Shown here: positions 49,105 to 57,064 of the stretch, piece by piece
Layout of the letters: each line of letters starts with the position of its first letter
How positions within the stretch are numbered: the stretch's first letter is position 1
Source: Yersinia enterocolitica
GTDB taxonomy: Bacteria > Pseudomonadota > Gammaproteobacteria > Enterobacterales > Enterobacteriaceae
DNA length: 64,000 bases
Assembly (NCBI GenBank): GCA_002082245.2
Contig: NBTC02000002.1
Coordinates: 558,001 to 622,000, forward strand
Direction of reading: 5' to 3'
Notes under the pieces: generated by a model
Seen by the model: only the letters and a program-made list of their open reading frames with translations
What the model was told of the DNA's origin: nothing
The model's database searches: none
Program-made: the position numbers and the translations under genes

Positions 49105-50070
49105 GCGGCTTCCTTCTGTTTCTGCTCTAATTCCCACTCTTTTACGATTCTGGTGCATTGAGCGTGTACCTGGCGGGCAGTTGCTATCCCGAAGCCTTTG
49201 ACGGCGTGAACGCTGGGTAACCGCTGGGGTCAGGCCATCCGGCCAGTTCTGTTTGAAATCCTCAACCATGGGATAGACGGGTAATGCCCACTCATTGACC
49301 GAGACGATCAGGCCAATGCCGCTGGTGGAGCGAATTTCAATATGCCAGTCAATATCGTTAATGAGCTGCATATCGTAATCACCTGAGCGCAGTTTCAGTC
49401 CCCACTGGAAGGTATAAAAGTAAAACTCAATACCATCATTGCCACGATAGTAGGTTGGCTCGACGTCACCATCCATACGCTGGATCCGGTTGGTGAGGTC
49501 AGAAACGGCATTATTCAATTGGTCATTAACATTGACCATGACAGCCAGTTTGCTGGTTTTTTCTGCCACCTCTTTTTTGTATCGCCGGATCTCTGTTAGT
49601 TGCTGGTTTAACAGCGTGCGCTTGCTCTCCAAATCATCTTTGAGGCGAACGATCTGGATTTTCATTTTTTCAGGATTCAGTGACTTCAACCGATTCACCT
49701 CAGTAGCCAACACGCGTTGGCCTGAAAGTGAAAGATTGTATTTGGCTGAAATACTGTCTCGCTGCGCATTAGCTTCAGCGACTAACAGGTCTGCATTTTC
49801 TATGCGTTCCTGCACTTGTGTTAACGCCAAGGATTTCGTGGTTAGGTCGTTTTCAGTTTTTTCTAAACGGTCGAATAAAAGGTTGTACTCGTCAGTCTCG
49901 ATGTTGAGTTGTTCAATACATAGGGACTGTGCTTGGTTGAGTAAAACAGTCGCGCTCTCTATAGAGCGCTGTGCGGTGCCGGTAGTCTGCTCGATGGCAA
50001 GGTCTAACTGCGCCCGAACTGGACGCAGGGATGACTCCAGCACACTGGCAGTTGTGGCCTGTGTGGTCAT
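49101..50070 (-). pseudogene. Coiled-coil phage protein with a frameshift
   Basis: Residues 1-180 are a long alpha-helical coiled coil (e.g. ENDLTTKSLALTQVQERIEN); then a globular part with EFYFYTFQWGLKLRSGDYD. About 290 codons in, near 49207-49213, natural sequence stops and becomes Arg-rich (SRRQRLRDSNCPPGTRS). The +1 frame instead gives HAVKGFGIATARQ...CTRIVKEWELEQKQKEAA and a TGA overlapping the next start, clearly the real end. So one base is inserted (or two lost) there, fusing this gene to the next. Sequencing error or mutation cannot be told apart. Function unknown. Confidence 0.7.
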
Positions 50071-50114
50071 GATGGGTTACCTGTGGAATGCCTGCCGTGG
50101 CAGGTTATGAAAGG

Positions 50115-51719
50115 TTATTGCGTGATAGAGAAATAGCGGATCCGGCCAGCTTTTACCGCGTTGTACAGGCGGTTAACTGTTTCAGTAGTAAGCTCAATTC
50201 CTGCCGCTACTAAATCAGCATCAATTTGGGCAATCCAATTAGCTGGCTTGTCTGTTAGTTGCGTATTTACCGATCCGCCCAGTTGCTTAGGAAAGTTAAG
50301 CGATCCCGCAGGGTGTAACGACTGATGGACTGTTGTATCCGTACTTGCGGCGACTGTTTCTGTAGTGGCCACTGGCACTGACTGTTGTTGTTTTTTCAAT
50401 TCATCAAGCCGCAATGCTTCCTGCTGTCTGTGCTGTTCCTCAATTTGTTTTTGCCTGGTAATGCGTTGATCAATCATCAGCGCCAGATGTTCGTGCTCAA
50501 GGGCAATTATTTGGTTGATGTCAGCGAACAGATTTTTATAAGCCGGTTCAATATCAGCAAATAGCACTAAGTTAGACTGATATTTCTCACCTAATTGGTT
50601 AGCAGCTATCTTGGCGCGGGCCAGTTCATCGTTGGCTGCACTCTGCAAAGAGGTGAGGGTTTTCTTGCCTTTGATAGCAGTGGCAAAATCAGCCGGGATA
50701 GTAGGTAGAGTGACAATAGCCAACTGTTTATTGATACCGGCAATGTGCTCAGCAAGAGCGGCTTTTACCTTATTCAGTATTTCAAGGCGAATAGCTTCTT
50801 TGCGCAACTTAACGAGTTTTGACAGGTCTAGCCGTTTGTTTCGCATTTCATCGCGCAAGGTATCAATGGTGCGGAAAAGTAGATCAATCTGCTCAGTCTT
50901 AGACAGTGCCTGCTGCTTAATCAGATCCAGCTCTTTCTCTGCTTTTTCACAGAACTTAACGGTTTCTTCTGCGTCAGCGAAGTCCTGATCGGTCACCAGA
51001 TTAGTGTTGATGGATTGAATAAAGGCCAACGCTTGATTCTGGTAAACAGTCAGGTTTGATTCTTTTACCGCGCCCTCTATCTCCACCAATAGGGCAGGGA
51101 GGCGCATTAAGGCTTTACCTTGCGGTATGTCTTTTATCTCAGGGGCTGTGTAACCGTTCAAATCCTGTTCAAATTGCTGCCAACCCGCCATCAAAACTTC
51201 ACGGCGACCAGGTACCGGTAAATACTCCATCCACACAAAGTTATCCTCAGTGCCATTTGATACCACAAAAATGACCTTTTCGGACTCACTCACTAAAAGC
51301 TGCTGTTCTAACTGCCAGTAATACTCTGGCGGCAAGTCTTTATTTTTCACCGCCAGCGCCAGTGTGGCATTCCACATTTTGTGTTCAAACAACACATCTT
51401 CCATCATGGTCATGCCATCAAAGGAAGCCAACAAATAGCCATCATCATCGATGGCGGTTGCTGGGAATAATTCGGTACCGATCATGGATTCTACGATGAC
51501 CCGCGCTGTGGCTTCTTGCGCGTGGCCTTTATCGAACAAGTTGGTTTGTACCCAATCGCTGATTTCCCGTTCCGAGCCGGTGGCCTTCATATTCAGCAAT
51601 TCATCGCGGCGCATTTTACTGGAGGCTGCCATCATTACTGGGGCTTCGCTGGCAGTGAAATGGCGACTGCGTAAGGCGTGCCATTCTGGCGTGCCTTGCT
51701 GGACATTAATGATTTGTAT
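50115..51719 (-). CDS. YqaJ-type viral exonuclease, ATA at the expected start
   Basis: A lambda-Exo-like 5'-3' nuclease partner of Bet. The N-terminal YqaJ domain has QQGTPEWHALRSRHFTASEA, KGHAQEATA, the catalytic D in LLASFDGMT and EHK in VLFEHKMWN (PD-(D/E)xK). The C-terminal 300 residues are long coiled coils with a small end domain. The first in-frame ATG is at 51635, but it would remove the conserved start block. Reading back, the natural start falls on ATA at 51719, six bases after GGAGG and overlapping bet; no ATG, GTG or TTG is available. So either ATA is used or the start was lost. Confidence 0.75.
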   Translation of the reverse strand: MQIINVQQGTPEWHALRSRHFTASEAPVMMAASSKMRRDELLNMKATGSEREISDWVQTNLFDKGHAQEATARVIVESMIGTELFPATAIDDDGYLLASFDGMTMMEDVLFEHKMWNATLALAVKNKDLPPEYYWQLEQQLLVSESEKVIFVVSNGTEDNFVWMEYLPVPGRREVLMAGWQQFEQDLNGYTAPEIKDIPQGKALMRLPALLVEIEGAVKESNLTVYQNQALAFIQSINTNLVTDQDFADAEETVKFCEKAEKELDLIKQQALSKTEQIDLLFRTIDTLRDEMRNKRLDLSKLVKLRKEAIRLEILNKVKAALAEHIAGINKQLAIVTLPTIPADFATAIKGKKTLTSLQSAANDELARAKIAANQLGEKYQSNLVLFADIEPAYKNLFADINQIIALEHEHLALMIDQRITRQKQIEEQHRQQEALRLDELKKQQQSVPVATTETVAASTDTTVHQSLHPAGSLNFPKQLGGSVNTQLTDKPANWIAQIDADLVAAGIELTTETVNRLYNAVKAGRIRYFSITQ

Positions 51720-52551
51720 CTTCTGCCTCCAGATGTTCGATAGTTTTGATTTGTGCCGAGGTGAGGGTGTATTTGCTTTCGATGGTGTTGATGATTTGCG
51801 CGGCGGTTTTCTTGCCCTTGTTGATCAGTGTTGTCCAGTCAGCAAGTGCGCGTTGAAATTGTTCCGCGCTGTATTCTGGTAGTGCCTGCGGCTGGCTTGG
51901 TTGCTGGCTGCCTTGGCTGTGTTCTTTACCTTCATTCACATCAAGACTTTTACCTTCCATTTCCTCTGCTGTTGGCTGCTGACCAATTTCCGGCCAACCT
52001 TTACGCAGTGCCTGCGCTTCGGCGCACTTGGCTAATTGCCCATAAGGCCGCTTTTTCCACATGGCATTGGGTGCTTGGGTATCGCGGCCAGCGGTCGCAT
52101 AGTTCTCCAGCCAATATTCCTTCGCACTGAACTCCACGATAGTGCCGTTAGGCATGAGTTTGCTCAGGGTGTATTTGCACCACTGAGGGAAAGTAATTTC
52201 TACTCCGTTAAAAACTTGTGTGAGGTCAGGGCCAAATTCGGGTTCCTGTGCACCGGCATAGTTACCAGAGCGGTCTGCCTGTATGCGATAGAGCCCAACA
52301 CCGGGCATCACCACATCACGCATTTCATATTTACCACTTACCGCATCTTTCACGCTCATAGGAACTAAATGAACGGGTTTCATCAGTGGATCTAACTGGC
52401 GGGCGCGGCAATAACTCACTGCCATGATGACTGAATCATCTTTAGCGCCAGGGTAAATACTGTTTTTTAGCTCGTTCCACGTTGGTTCGTCAATATTCAA
52501 CCCAACCACGGCGGGCGGGAGATTACTGGTTGTTACTGCTTGGGTGGTCAT
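51706..52551 (-). CDS. bet: Bet-family single-strand annealing protein
   Basis: A 281-aa RecT/Bet-type recombinase. Core SYCRARQLDPLMKPVHLVPM, VMPGVGLYRIQADRSGNYAG, and KRPYGQLAKCAEAQALRKGWP fit the lambda Bet family; the C-terminus after a Gln/Ser-rich linker (HSQGSQQPSQPQA) probably contacts partner proteins. Its stop overlaps the exonuclease start region, so the pair is translationally coupled. Confidence 0.9.
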   Translation of the reverse strand: MTTQAVTTSNLPPAVVGLNIDEPTWNELKNSIYPGAKDDSVIMAVSYCRARQLDPLMKPVHLVPMSVKDAVSGKYEMRDVVMPGVGLYRIQADRSGNYAGAQEPEFGPDLTQVFNGVEITFPQWCKYTLSKLMPNGTIVEFSAKEYWLENYATAGRDTQAPNAMWKKRPYGQLAKCAEAQALRKGWPEIGQQPTAEEMEGKSLDVNEGKEHSQGSQQPSQPQALPEYSAEQFQRALADWTTLINKGKKTAAQIINTIESKYTLTSAQIKTIEHLEAEDTNH

Positions 52552-52561
52552 TGGTCAGCCC

Positions 52562-52711
52562 TCAGATTTTGACAGCGATAGCCAGAAACATGAACGCGCC
52601 TAAAACACAGGCGAAGAAGAATTTCAGGCCAGATTGTTTGGGATATAGGTTGAAGTCGTCGCCGGTAACGCGGTGGCGGTATTGGAGTTTCTTGATGAAT
52701 TCAGTAGTCAT
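52562..52711 (-). CDS. Small phage membrane protein (49 aa)
   Basis: ATG 52711 behind GGGAAAG gives MTTEFIKKLQYRHRVTGDDF, a basic N-terminus, then one hydrophobic helix (FFFACVLGAFMFLAIAV). It stops 10 bases before bet, and its stop lies in the bet ribosome region, so it belongs to the operon. Not recognised. Confidence 0.6.
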   Translation of the reverse strand: MTTEFIKKLQYRHRVTGDDFNLYPKQSGLKFFFACVLGAFMFLAIAVKI

Positions 52712-52820
52712 GGTATGCTTTCCCATGGTTGGGTTTGGTCACTCAACCACGCTGATAATAATCCTCGTGGTTATTGTTCAGTCCTCAGTAGGTTTGCGGT
52801 TGGTCCCGCACTCCTGGGAT

Positions 52821-52855
52821 AGCCCCGGCTTAATCGCTGGGGCTTTTCTCTTTTA
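52821..52855 (+). terminator. Orphan rightward terminator
   Basis: Stem AGCCCC / GGGGCT (loop 12) then TTTTCTCTTTT on the plus strand. No plus-strand gene precedes it; it may isolate the exported-protein gene at 52880 or end a small rightward RNA. Confidence 0.6.
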
Positions 52856-52879
52856 GGATATGGATAAGTAAGAAAAGGT

Positions 52880-53530
52880 ATGAAAAGACAACTTGTAGTT
52901 TTATTAGCATCAATTCTTAGTATTCCATCAGCATTTGCTGTAGATATTCCAGCCATGGAAAAGGTAATGCGTGAAGGCATGCAGAACCCGAAAACAGTGG
53001 AATATCGGTCAATCACTGAAGTAACCAACTCTACCGGCGAAACGTTTGTTTGTGGTGAGGTCCGTATTACAGGGGAAAATAGTCAAGAGGCTGATTTCAT
53101 TCCCTTTGCTTATACTCAACACAAAACTATCTACGTGAGTTCAGATCTTTCTAAGAATGAGAAAAGTGAGTATCGTCTGACTGGATGTGAAGGCAAAGAA
53201 TCAGAGGCATCTTGGTATAAGACTCTAACGATATTAGATACAAACTGCCTTGCCGGTTTTCAAACACTAAAAGCTTATTTCAGTGAAGGAAAATCAGACG
53301 AGCTTGCTATCGCCGCAGGCGTTAGCGTTTGGGATGATTTCAATAAAAAAATAGGAAAATCTGCTGATGCTGAATTTAATAAATCGGCTTATTATTATTT
53401 AAGATCGATATTGAATCAGGCTAAGGTTAACCCAGAAATGGGGGCTGAGATTAAAGCAGATCCAATAGCAACAAAGAATGAATTCCTTGCTAATTGCAGA
53501 GCAATTTTTATTGAAAAGACTATCAAATAA
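52880..53530 (+). CDS. Exported protein in prophage (possible moron)
   Basis: A 216-aa protein with signal peptide (ends PSAFAVDIPA) and four cysteines, no membrane helix after the signal. It is on the plus strand inside a leftward operon and has a terminator in front, typical of an independently expressed extra (moron) gene. No domain recognised. Codon use is more AT-rich than the neighbouring host genes. Confidence 0.75.
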   Translation: MKRQLVVLLASILSIPSAFAVDIPAMEKVMREGMQNPKTVEYRSITEVTNSTGETFVCGEVRITGENSQEADFIPFAYTQHKTIYVSSDLSKNEKSEYRLTGCEGKESEASWYKTLTILDTNCLAGFQTLKAYFSEGKSDELAIAAGVSVWDDFNKKIGKSADAEFNKSAYYYLRSILNQAKVNPEMGAEIKADPIATKNEFLANCRAIFIEKTIK

Positions 53531-53548
53531 TTATCGCGATTATTATTC

Positions 53549-53875
53549 CTAGTCTATGAGGGTGCTTTGTGTTGCATCTAACTCCATGGCTCTTTCTGCT
53601 TTGGCAACACGGAGAAATATTTCCTCCTGCACCTCATCCAGATAGAGTTCCATAGCGGTTGTTTCGGTAAGTGCTGCAAGGTAATGGGTACTTGCACCCG
53701 CAATAAAGCAGCCATTTTTGACAGCGGTTTTAAAAGCGCCGAGCATTTTTGAATGACGGCGTAAAAACTCAATCCTCTTGCCTAATTCCTCTTGCTCATC
53801 AGGATCCGAAATTAATAGGCGGTCATACTGTTCCAGCGATTGCTCAACCATTCGCTGATAGTTGTATTCATTCAT
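53549..53875 (-). CDS. Phage hypothetical protein (108 aa)
   Basis: A soluble helical, acidic protein (DEQEELGKRIEFLRRHSKML; MELYLDEVQEEIFLRVAKAE). First gene of the leftward early block on this side. No family recognised. The frame is clean, with natural composition. Confidence 0.65.
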   Translation of the reverse strand: MNEYNYQRMVEQSLEQYDRLLISDPDEQEELGKRIEFLRRHSKMLGAFKTAVKNGCFIAGASTHYLAALTETTAMELYLDEVQEEIFLRVAKAERAMELDATQSTLID

Positions 53876-53986
53876 AGGCCTTTCTTATTTATATAATAAA
53901 AAAGACCACATAAGTGGCCTTTAAAGGGGGGGTATTAAATAATATGCTGGTTAGGTATCATTTTTAGCCGGGGGATCTGAATCCTC

Positions 53987-54997
53987 CTAATTTTCAGTTG
54001 GGTCAGTATCTCTAGGCGAATTTATGATTGTTGGAATGGCTGAGATTTCTTTACCCATACCCCAATTAGCTACATTTAGTTTCTCCCCTAGTTTTGCTCC
54101 TTCAAATAACTCTTTTGGAACGTTACCAAAATTAAGATCACTTTTAAGTATTGAGCCTAATTGTTTGGCAACAGGGGATTCAGCTATTTTGATTAACTCT
54201 TTGAGGTTGTTGGGTAGGTCAGAAGCTGGATTATACAATGCTGAAACCTGAGACATAATTTCTTTACTGGCTAAATATTTCCCATCTTTGAATGCAGGAG
54301 ATCCGAGTGCCTCTGCTACAGTAATGTTTCTTTGTTTGGTTGTGGACTGTCCCTCCTTTCTATTTGATTCTTTTATTTTACCCTTGAGACCAACTAATAT
54401 AGTTTCGCTTTCATTTATTTCATTTTGAAGACTTATTGATTTTTCACTGAGGGTAGATATCGTCTCATTTGCACTTTTAATCTGCTTTTCAAGTGTCACT
54501 ATAGAGAGGCTTAATATTTCATGATGGGTACTTAATGCATCCATATTTAGTTTTGACTTAAGCTGTGATTCTTCTTCATCAGCTAATTTCGTAGCTATTT
54601 CTGCTTTTGCTAACTCCTCAGCATTGTCGCTTTGAACTTTTGATTGTGCAACATGGCTAATTGTTTCATAGGCTCGAGTTTTTTGTTTTCTAACAAAATC
54701 TTCAGAAATATTGTCATACTGCATATGAAGGAGGCGGATAGCTACACCAAGATAAGGGAATGCAACCGCAATAATAAAAGCTGAAATGGCTGGATAGATA
54801 AGAGAGTCAAGATGCCAAGGGTCAAGTTTTCCAGCGAGGGTAGTAGTAATCCGCTCTTCAATCGGTTTCTTGCTGAGAATAATAATTAGTACTGATTGCC
54901 AATTGAAGTATAACCAAGAGAGGATAAAACAAAAGAAAAATGGATTTCGTATTCTATCGATAATGGTTTCTTTCACTGACTTCAACAGATCATTCAT
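53987..54997 (-). CDS. Membrane-anchored coiled-coil protein, possible exclusion factor
   Basis: A 336-aa protein. It begins MNDLLKSVKETIIDRIRNPF followed by a hydrophobic helix (FCFILSWLYFNWQSVLIII), a second helix near residue 75 (IYPAISAFIIAVAFPYLGV), then about 120 residues of coiled coil (KQIKSANETISTLSEKSISL) and a soluble end. ATG 54997 follows AGGCGG. Base composition is AT-rich. Position in the leftward early region is where lambda carries sieB and other exclusion genes, so a superinfection-exclusion or defence role is plausible but unproven. Confidence 0.7.
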   Translation of the reverse strand: MNDLLKSVKETIIDRIRNPFFFCFILSWLYFNWQSVLIIILSKKPIEERITTTLAGKLDPWHLDSLIYPAISAFIIAVAFPYLGVAIRLLHMQYDNISEDFVRKQKTRAYETISHVAQSKVQSDNAEELAKAEIATKLADEEESQLKSKLNMDALSTHHEILSLSIVTLEKQIKSANETISTLSEKSISLQNEINESETILVGLKGKIKESNRKEGQSTTKQRNITVAEALGSPAFKDGKYLASKEIMSQVSALYNPASDLPNNLKELIKIAESPVAKQLGSILKSDLNFGNVPKELFEGAKLGEKLNVANWGMGKEISAIPTIINSPRDTDPTEN

Positions 54998-55144
54998 TAG
55001 ACCGCCTAAAATAGCCATCAATTATTAAGATATTCTACTCAATTTAATGAATAAACGATAGACGTTGACCGCCCAATATTCGCGAGTTAAACCTGAGTGC
55101 AGCGCAGCCAAAGGCCCCGAAGATCAGGGCCAAGATAAGATCTC

Positions 55145-55414
55145 TTATTCGCCATCTTTCTTTTCGTTAATACGTTGGAATGGATAACGCTCGGTATCTG
55201 GCTTGATATTGCGGTAGAAGTGGGAGCCAATTGATTCAGCGCCGGAGAAGGCTGTGTAATCATCAGCGGACACGTTTCGGTAGTGATACAGGGCCGCCGG
55301 CTCACCCTTCGACTTAAAGCGAATCGCCAGTGTGTTGCTAACTGGGTCATGGCCGATGCTGTGGATCTGGGAAGATTCAATCTGCTTCATACTAATTGCT
55401 GGTAAATTGCTCAT
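55145..55414 (-). CDS. KTSC-domain protein
   Basis: An 89-aa protein; SSQIHSIGHDPVSNTLAIRF, ALYHYRNVS and GSHFYRNIK are the KTSC pattern. KTSC domains occur in phage proteins and fused to lysyl-tRNA synthetase; the function is unclear. ATG follows AAGGAACCAAT. Confidence 0.8.
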   Translation of the reverse strand: MSNLPAISMKQIESSQIHSIGHDPVSNTLAIRFKSKGEPAALYHYRNVSADDYTAFSGAESIGSHFYRNIKPDTERYPFQRINEKKDGE

Positions 55415-55431
55415 ATTGGTTCCTTTTAGGT

Positions 55432-55463
55432 AAAAAAAAGAGCCACAGCCTAAGTTGTAGCTC
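55432..55463 (-). terminator. Leftward terminator upstream of the KTSC gene
   Basis: Minus-strand stem GAGCTACA / TGTGGCTC (one G-U) followed by eight T. It would stop a leftward transcript started near 55.5-56 kb before KTSC, like tL1 in lambda. Confidence 0.65.
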
Positions 55464-55493
55464 CGATGGTTTATTTTGCTTTCCTGCTAATTA

Positions 55494-55844
55494 ATGCTTA
55501 ACGCACGCCGCGAGGTAACTTACTGCAACCACGCATCTTTTGGCGGGCAACTGCTGCAATCCGTTTATCTGGATCTGCTGAAGTTCTGGGCTTGCTGGGT
55601 ACTGCTGAGTGATGCAAACAGCCAGTTAAACCGCGTGATCAGTGCCGCCAGTGGTGCTGACTGGCGGACCCTGCGCGATCTCGAAAAATTATTATCCCAG
55701 ATGTTCCCCGGTGAAGGTGATACCCAGACCGCTATAAGCGCACGCCTGCGTGAAATTAGTCCTGTCCGTCATGGGCTGCTGAAACAGGTCAGAACTGTCC
55801 GCAATGAGGATATCTCGGCTAACGATAGCGGGATATGCAGCTAA
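55494..55844 (+). CDS. Uncertain gene or remnant (116 aa)
   Basis: The product looks natural from about residue 17 (GGQLLQSVYLDLLKFWACWV, DWRTLRDLEKLLSQMFPGEG), but the ATG has no ribosome site and the first residues look arbitrary; an in-frame stop precedes it. It may be the tail of a gene whose front was lost when the cassette at 56 kb arrived. Not recognised. Confidence 0.35.
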   Translation: MLNARREVTYCNHASFGGQLLQSVYLDLLKFWACWVLLSDANSQLNRVISAASGADWRTLRDLEKLLSQMFPGEGDTQTAISARLREISPVRHGLLKQVRTVRNEDISANDSGICS

Positions 55845-56122
55845 AGTTTGTTATGGATTTAAACGCACCCAAGCACAGATTCAATATTACTTATCCTAAA
55901 TTAATTATAAAAATGGATGCTTAGGACTTTTTAATAGTATTTTATATCCATAGTTCAACTTTCATTAATCGCAGCTTGTTATTATATTTTAGATTAGCGT
56001 AACGTGATGTAATTAATGGTTTTGTGATTTCAATCACGGACGGTTAATATTTCGTTACATTAGTTGATAAGGCATGGTTTGAGCTGTAATTTATCTACAA
56101 ATAAATTTTTTGTAAGATAATC

Positions 56123-57064
56123 ATGAGCAATAAAACGGCAGAGCAGCAATTCTTTTGGGTTAATCACAAACAAACATTCAAAATTGCGCGTAAAGAAGGA
56201 TTTATCTGGGCTCCAAGTCGAGCAAAAGACGGAAAACCAAGACCAGCTTACGATACGCTGCAATTGGTCAATCCTGGCGACGTAATATTTTCCTATGCAT
56301 TTACTAAAATAGGCGCTGTCGGCGTCGCTAAATCAAAGTGCTATGACGCCATTCAACCTCCTGCGTTTGACAGCTTTTGGGATAACCAAGGGTGGAAGGT
56401 TGATGTTGAGTTTACAACGTTAAATACGCCAATCTCGCCAAAGGAACATCTCGGGGAAATTGCTCCGTTATTACCTGAAACGCATTCGCCAATAAAACCA
56501 CTTAATGGCAATGGTAATGAGATGTACTTGTCAAAAATCAGCCCTGAGCTAGGCCATTTACTGTTAAAGCTATGCCATTCAGACAGTTTAATACAACAAA
56601 ACGATACTTCTGATTATCAAGAAATTGAAAAGGATATTGCTGAAATCAAGGCTCATAAACTTGGCGATCCCACGACAGCAGAACGATTGATCCAGGCTCG
56701 CGTGGGGCAAGGTTTATTCCGGCAAAATGTGCTGGCCCTCTATCCTCAGTGCCCTGTTACAGGCGTATCTATGCCTGAGTTACTTAGGGCGAGTCATATT
56801 AAACCTTGGCGGGATAGTTCAGATGAGGAGCGATTGGACCCTTATAATGGACTAATGCTAGCTCCACATGTAGATGTATTATTTGATAAGGGATATATAA
56901 GCTTTACCAGTGACGGCTATATGATTATTAGGAATGATCCAAAAATACACGACGCTATCACTGAATTAAATATACCTTTAACTGTAAAGATTAACGTTTT
57001 TGAGGGAAGTAAAGCATATCTTGATTGGCATCGTAATTATTTTGAACTATATTGGGGTCTATAA
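56123..57064 (+). CDS. EVE/PUA-like plus HNH nuclease
   Basis: A 313-aa protein. The N-terminal 150 residues (FFWVNHKQTFKIARKEGFIW, LVNPGDVIFSYAFTKIGAVG, GWKVDVEFTTL) have the shape of an EVE/PUA-like reader, a fold that in restriction proteins recognises modified bases. The C-terminus is an HNH nuclease: CPVTG, LLRASHIKPW, then NGLMLAPHVDVLFDKGYISF (SHIKPW...NGL...D.LFD.G is the HNH signature). All catalytic residues present. Its stop overlaps the next start by 1 nt (TAATG). Modification-dependent restriction is the likely role (inference). The region in front (55845-56122) is AT-rich promoter DNA. Confidence 0.8.
   Translation: MSNKTAEQQFFWVNHKQTFKIARKEGFIWAPSRAKDGKPRPAYDTLQLVNPGDVIFSYAFTKIGAVGVAKSKCYDAIQPPAFDSFWDNQGWKVDVEFTTLNTPISPKEHLGEIAPLLPETHSPIKPLNGNGNEMYLSKISPELGHLLLKLCHSDSLIQQNDTSDYQEIEKDIAEIKAHKLGDPTTAERLIQARVGQGLFRQNVLALYPQCPVTGVSMPELLRASHIKPWRDSSDEERLDPYNGLMLAPHVDVLFDKGYISFTSDGYMIIRNDPKIHDAITELNIPLTVKINVFEGSKAYLDWHRNYFELYWGL

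Noticed and set aside
48676..50070. Single 464-codon phage protein
   Set aside because: Composition changes abruptly at about 49210 and the other frame is natural; it is two genes joined by a frameshift.
55087..55380. 97-codon minus-strand frame
   Set aside because: Antiparallel overlap in another frame with the KTSC gene, which has clear domain similarity and a ribosome site.
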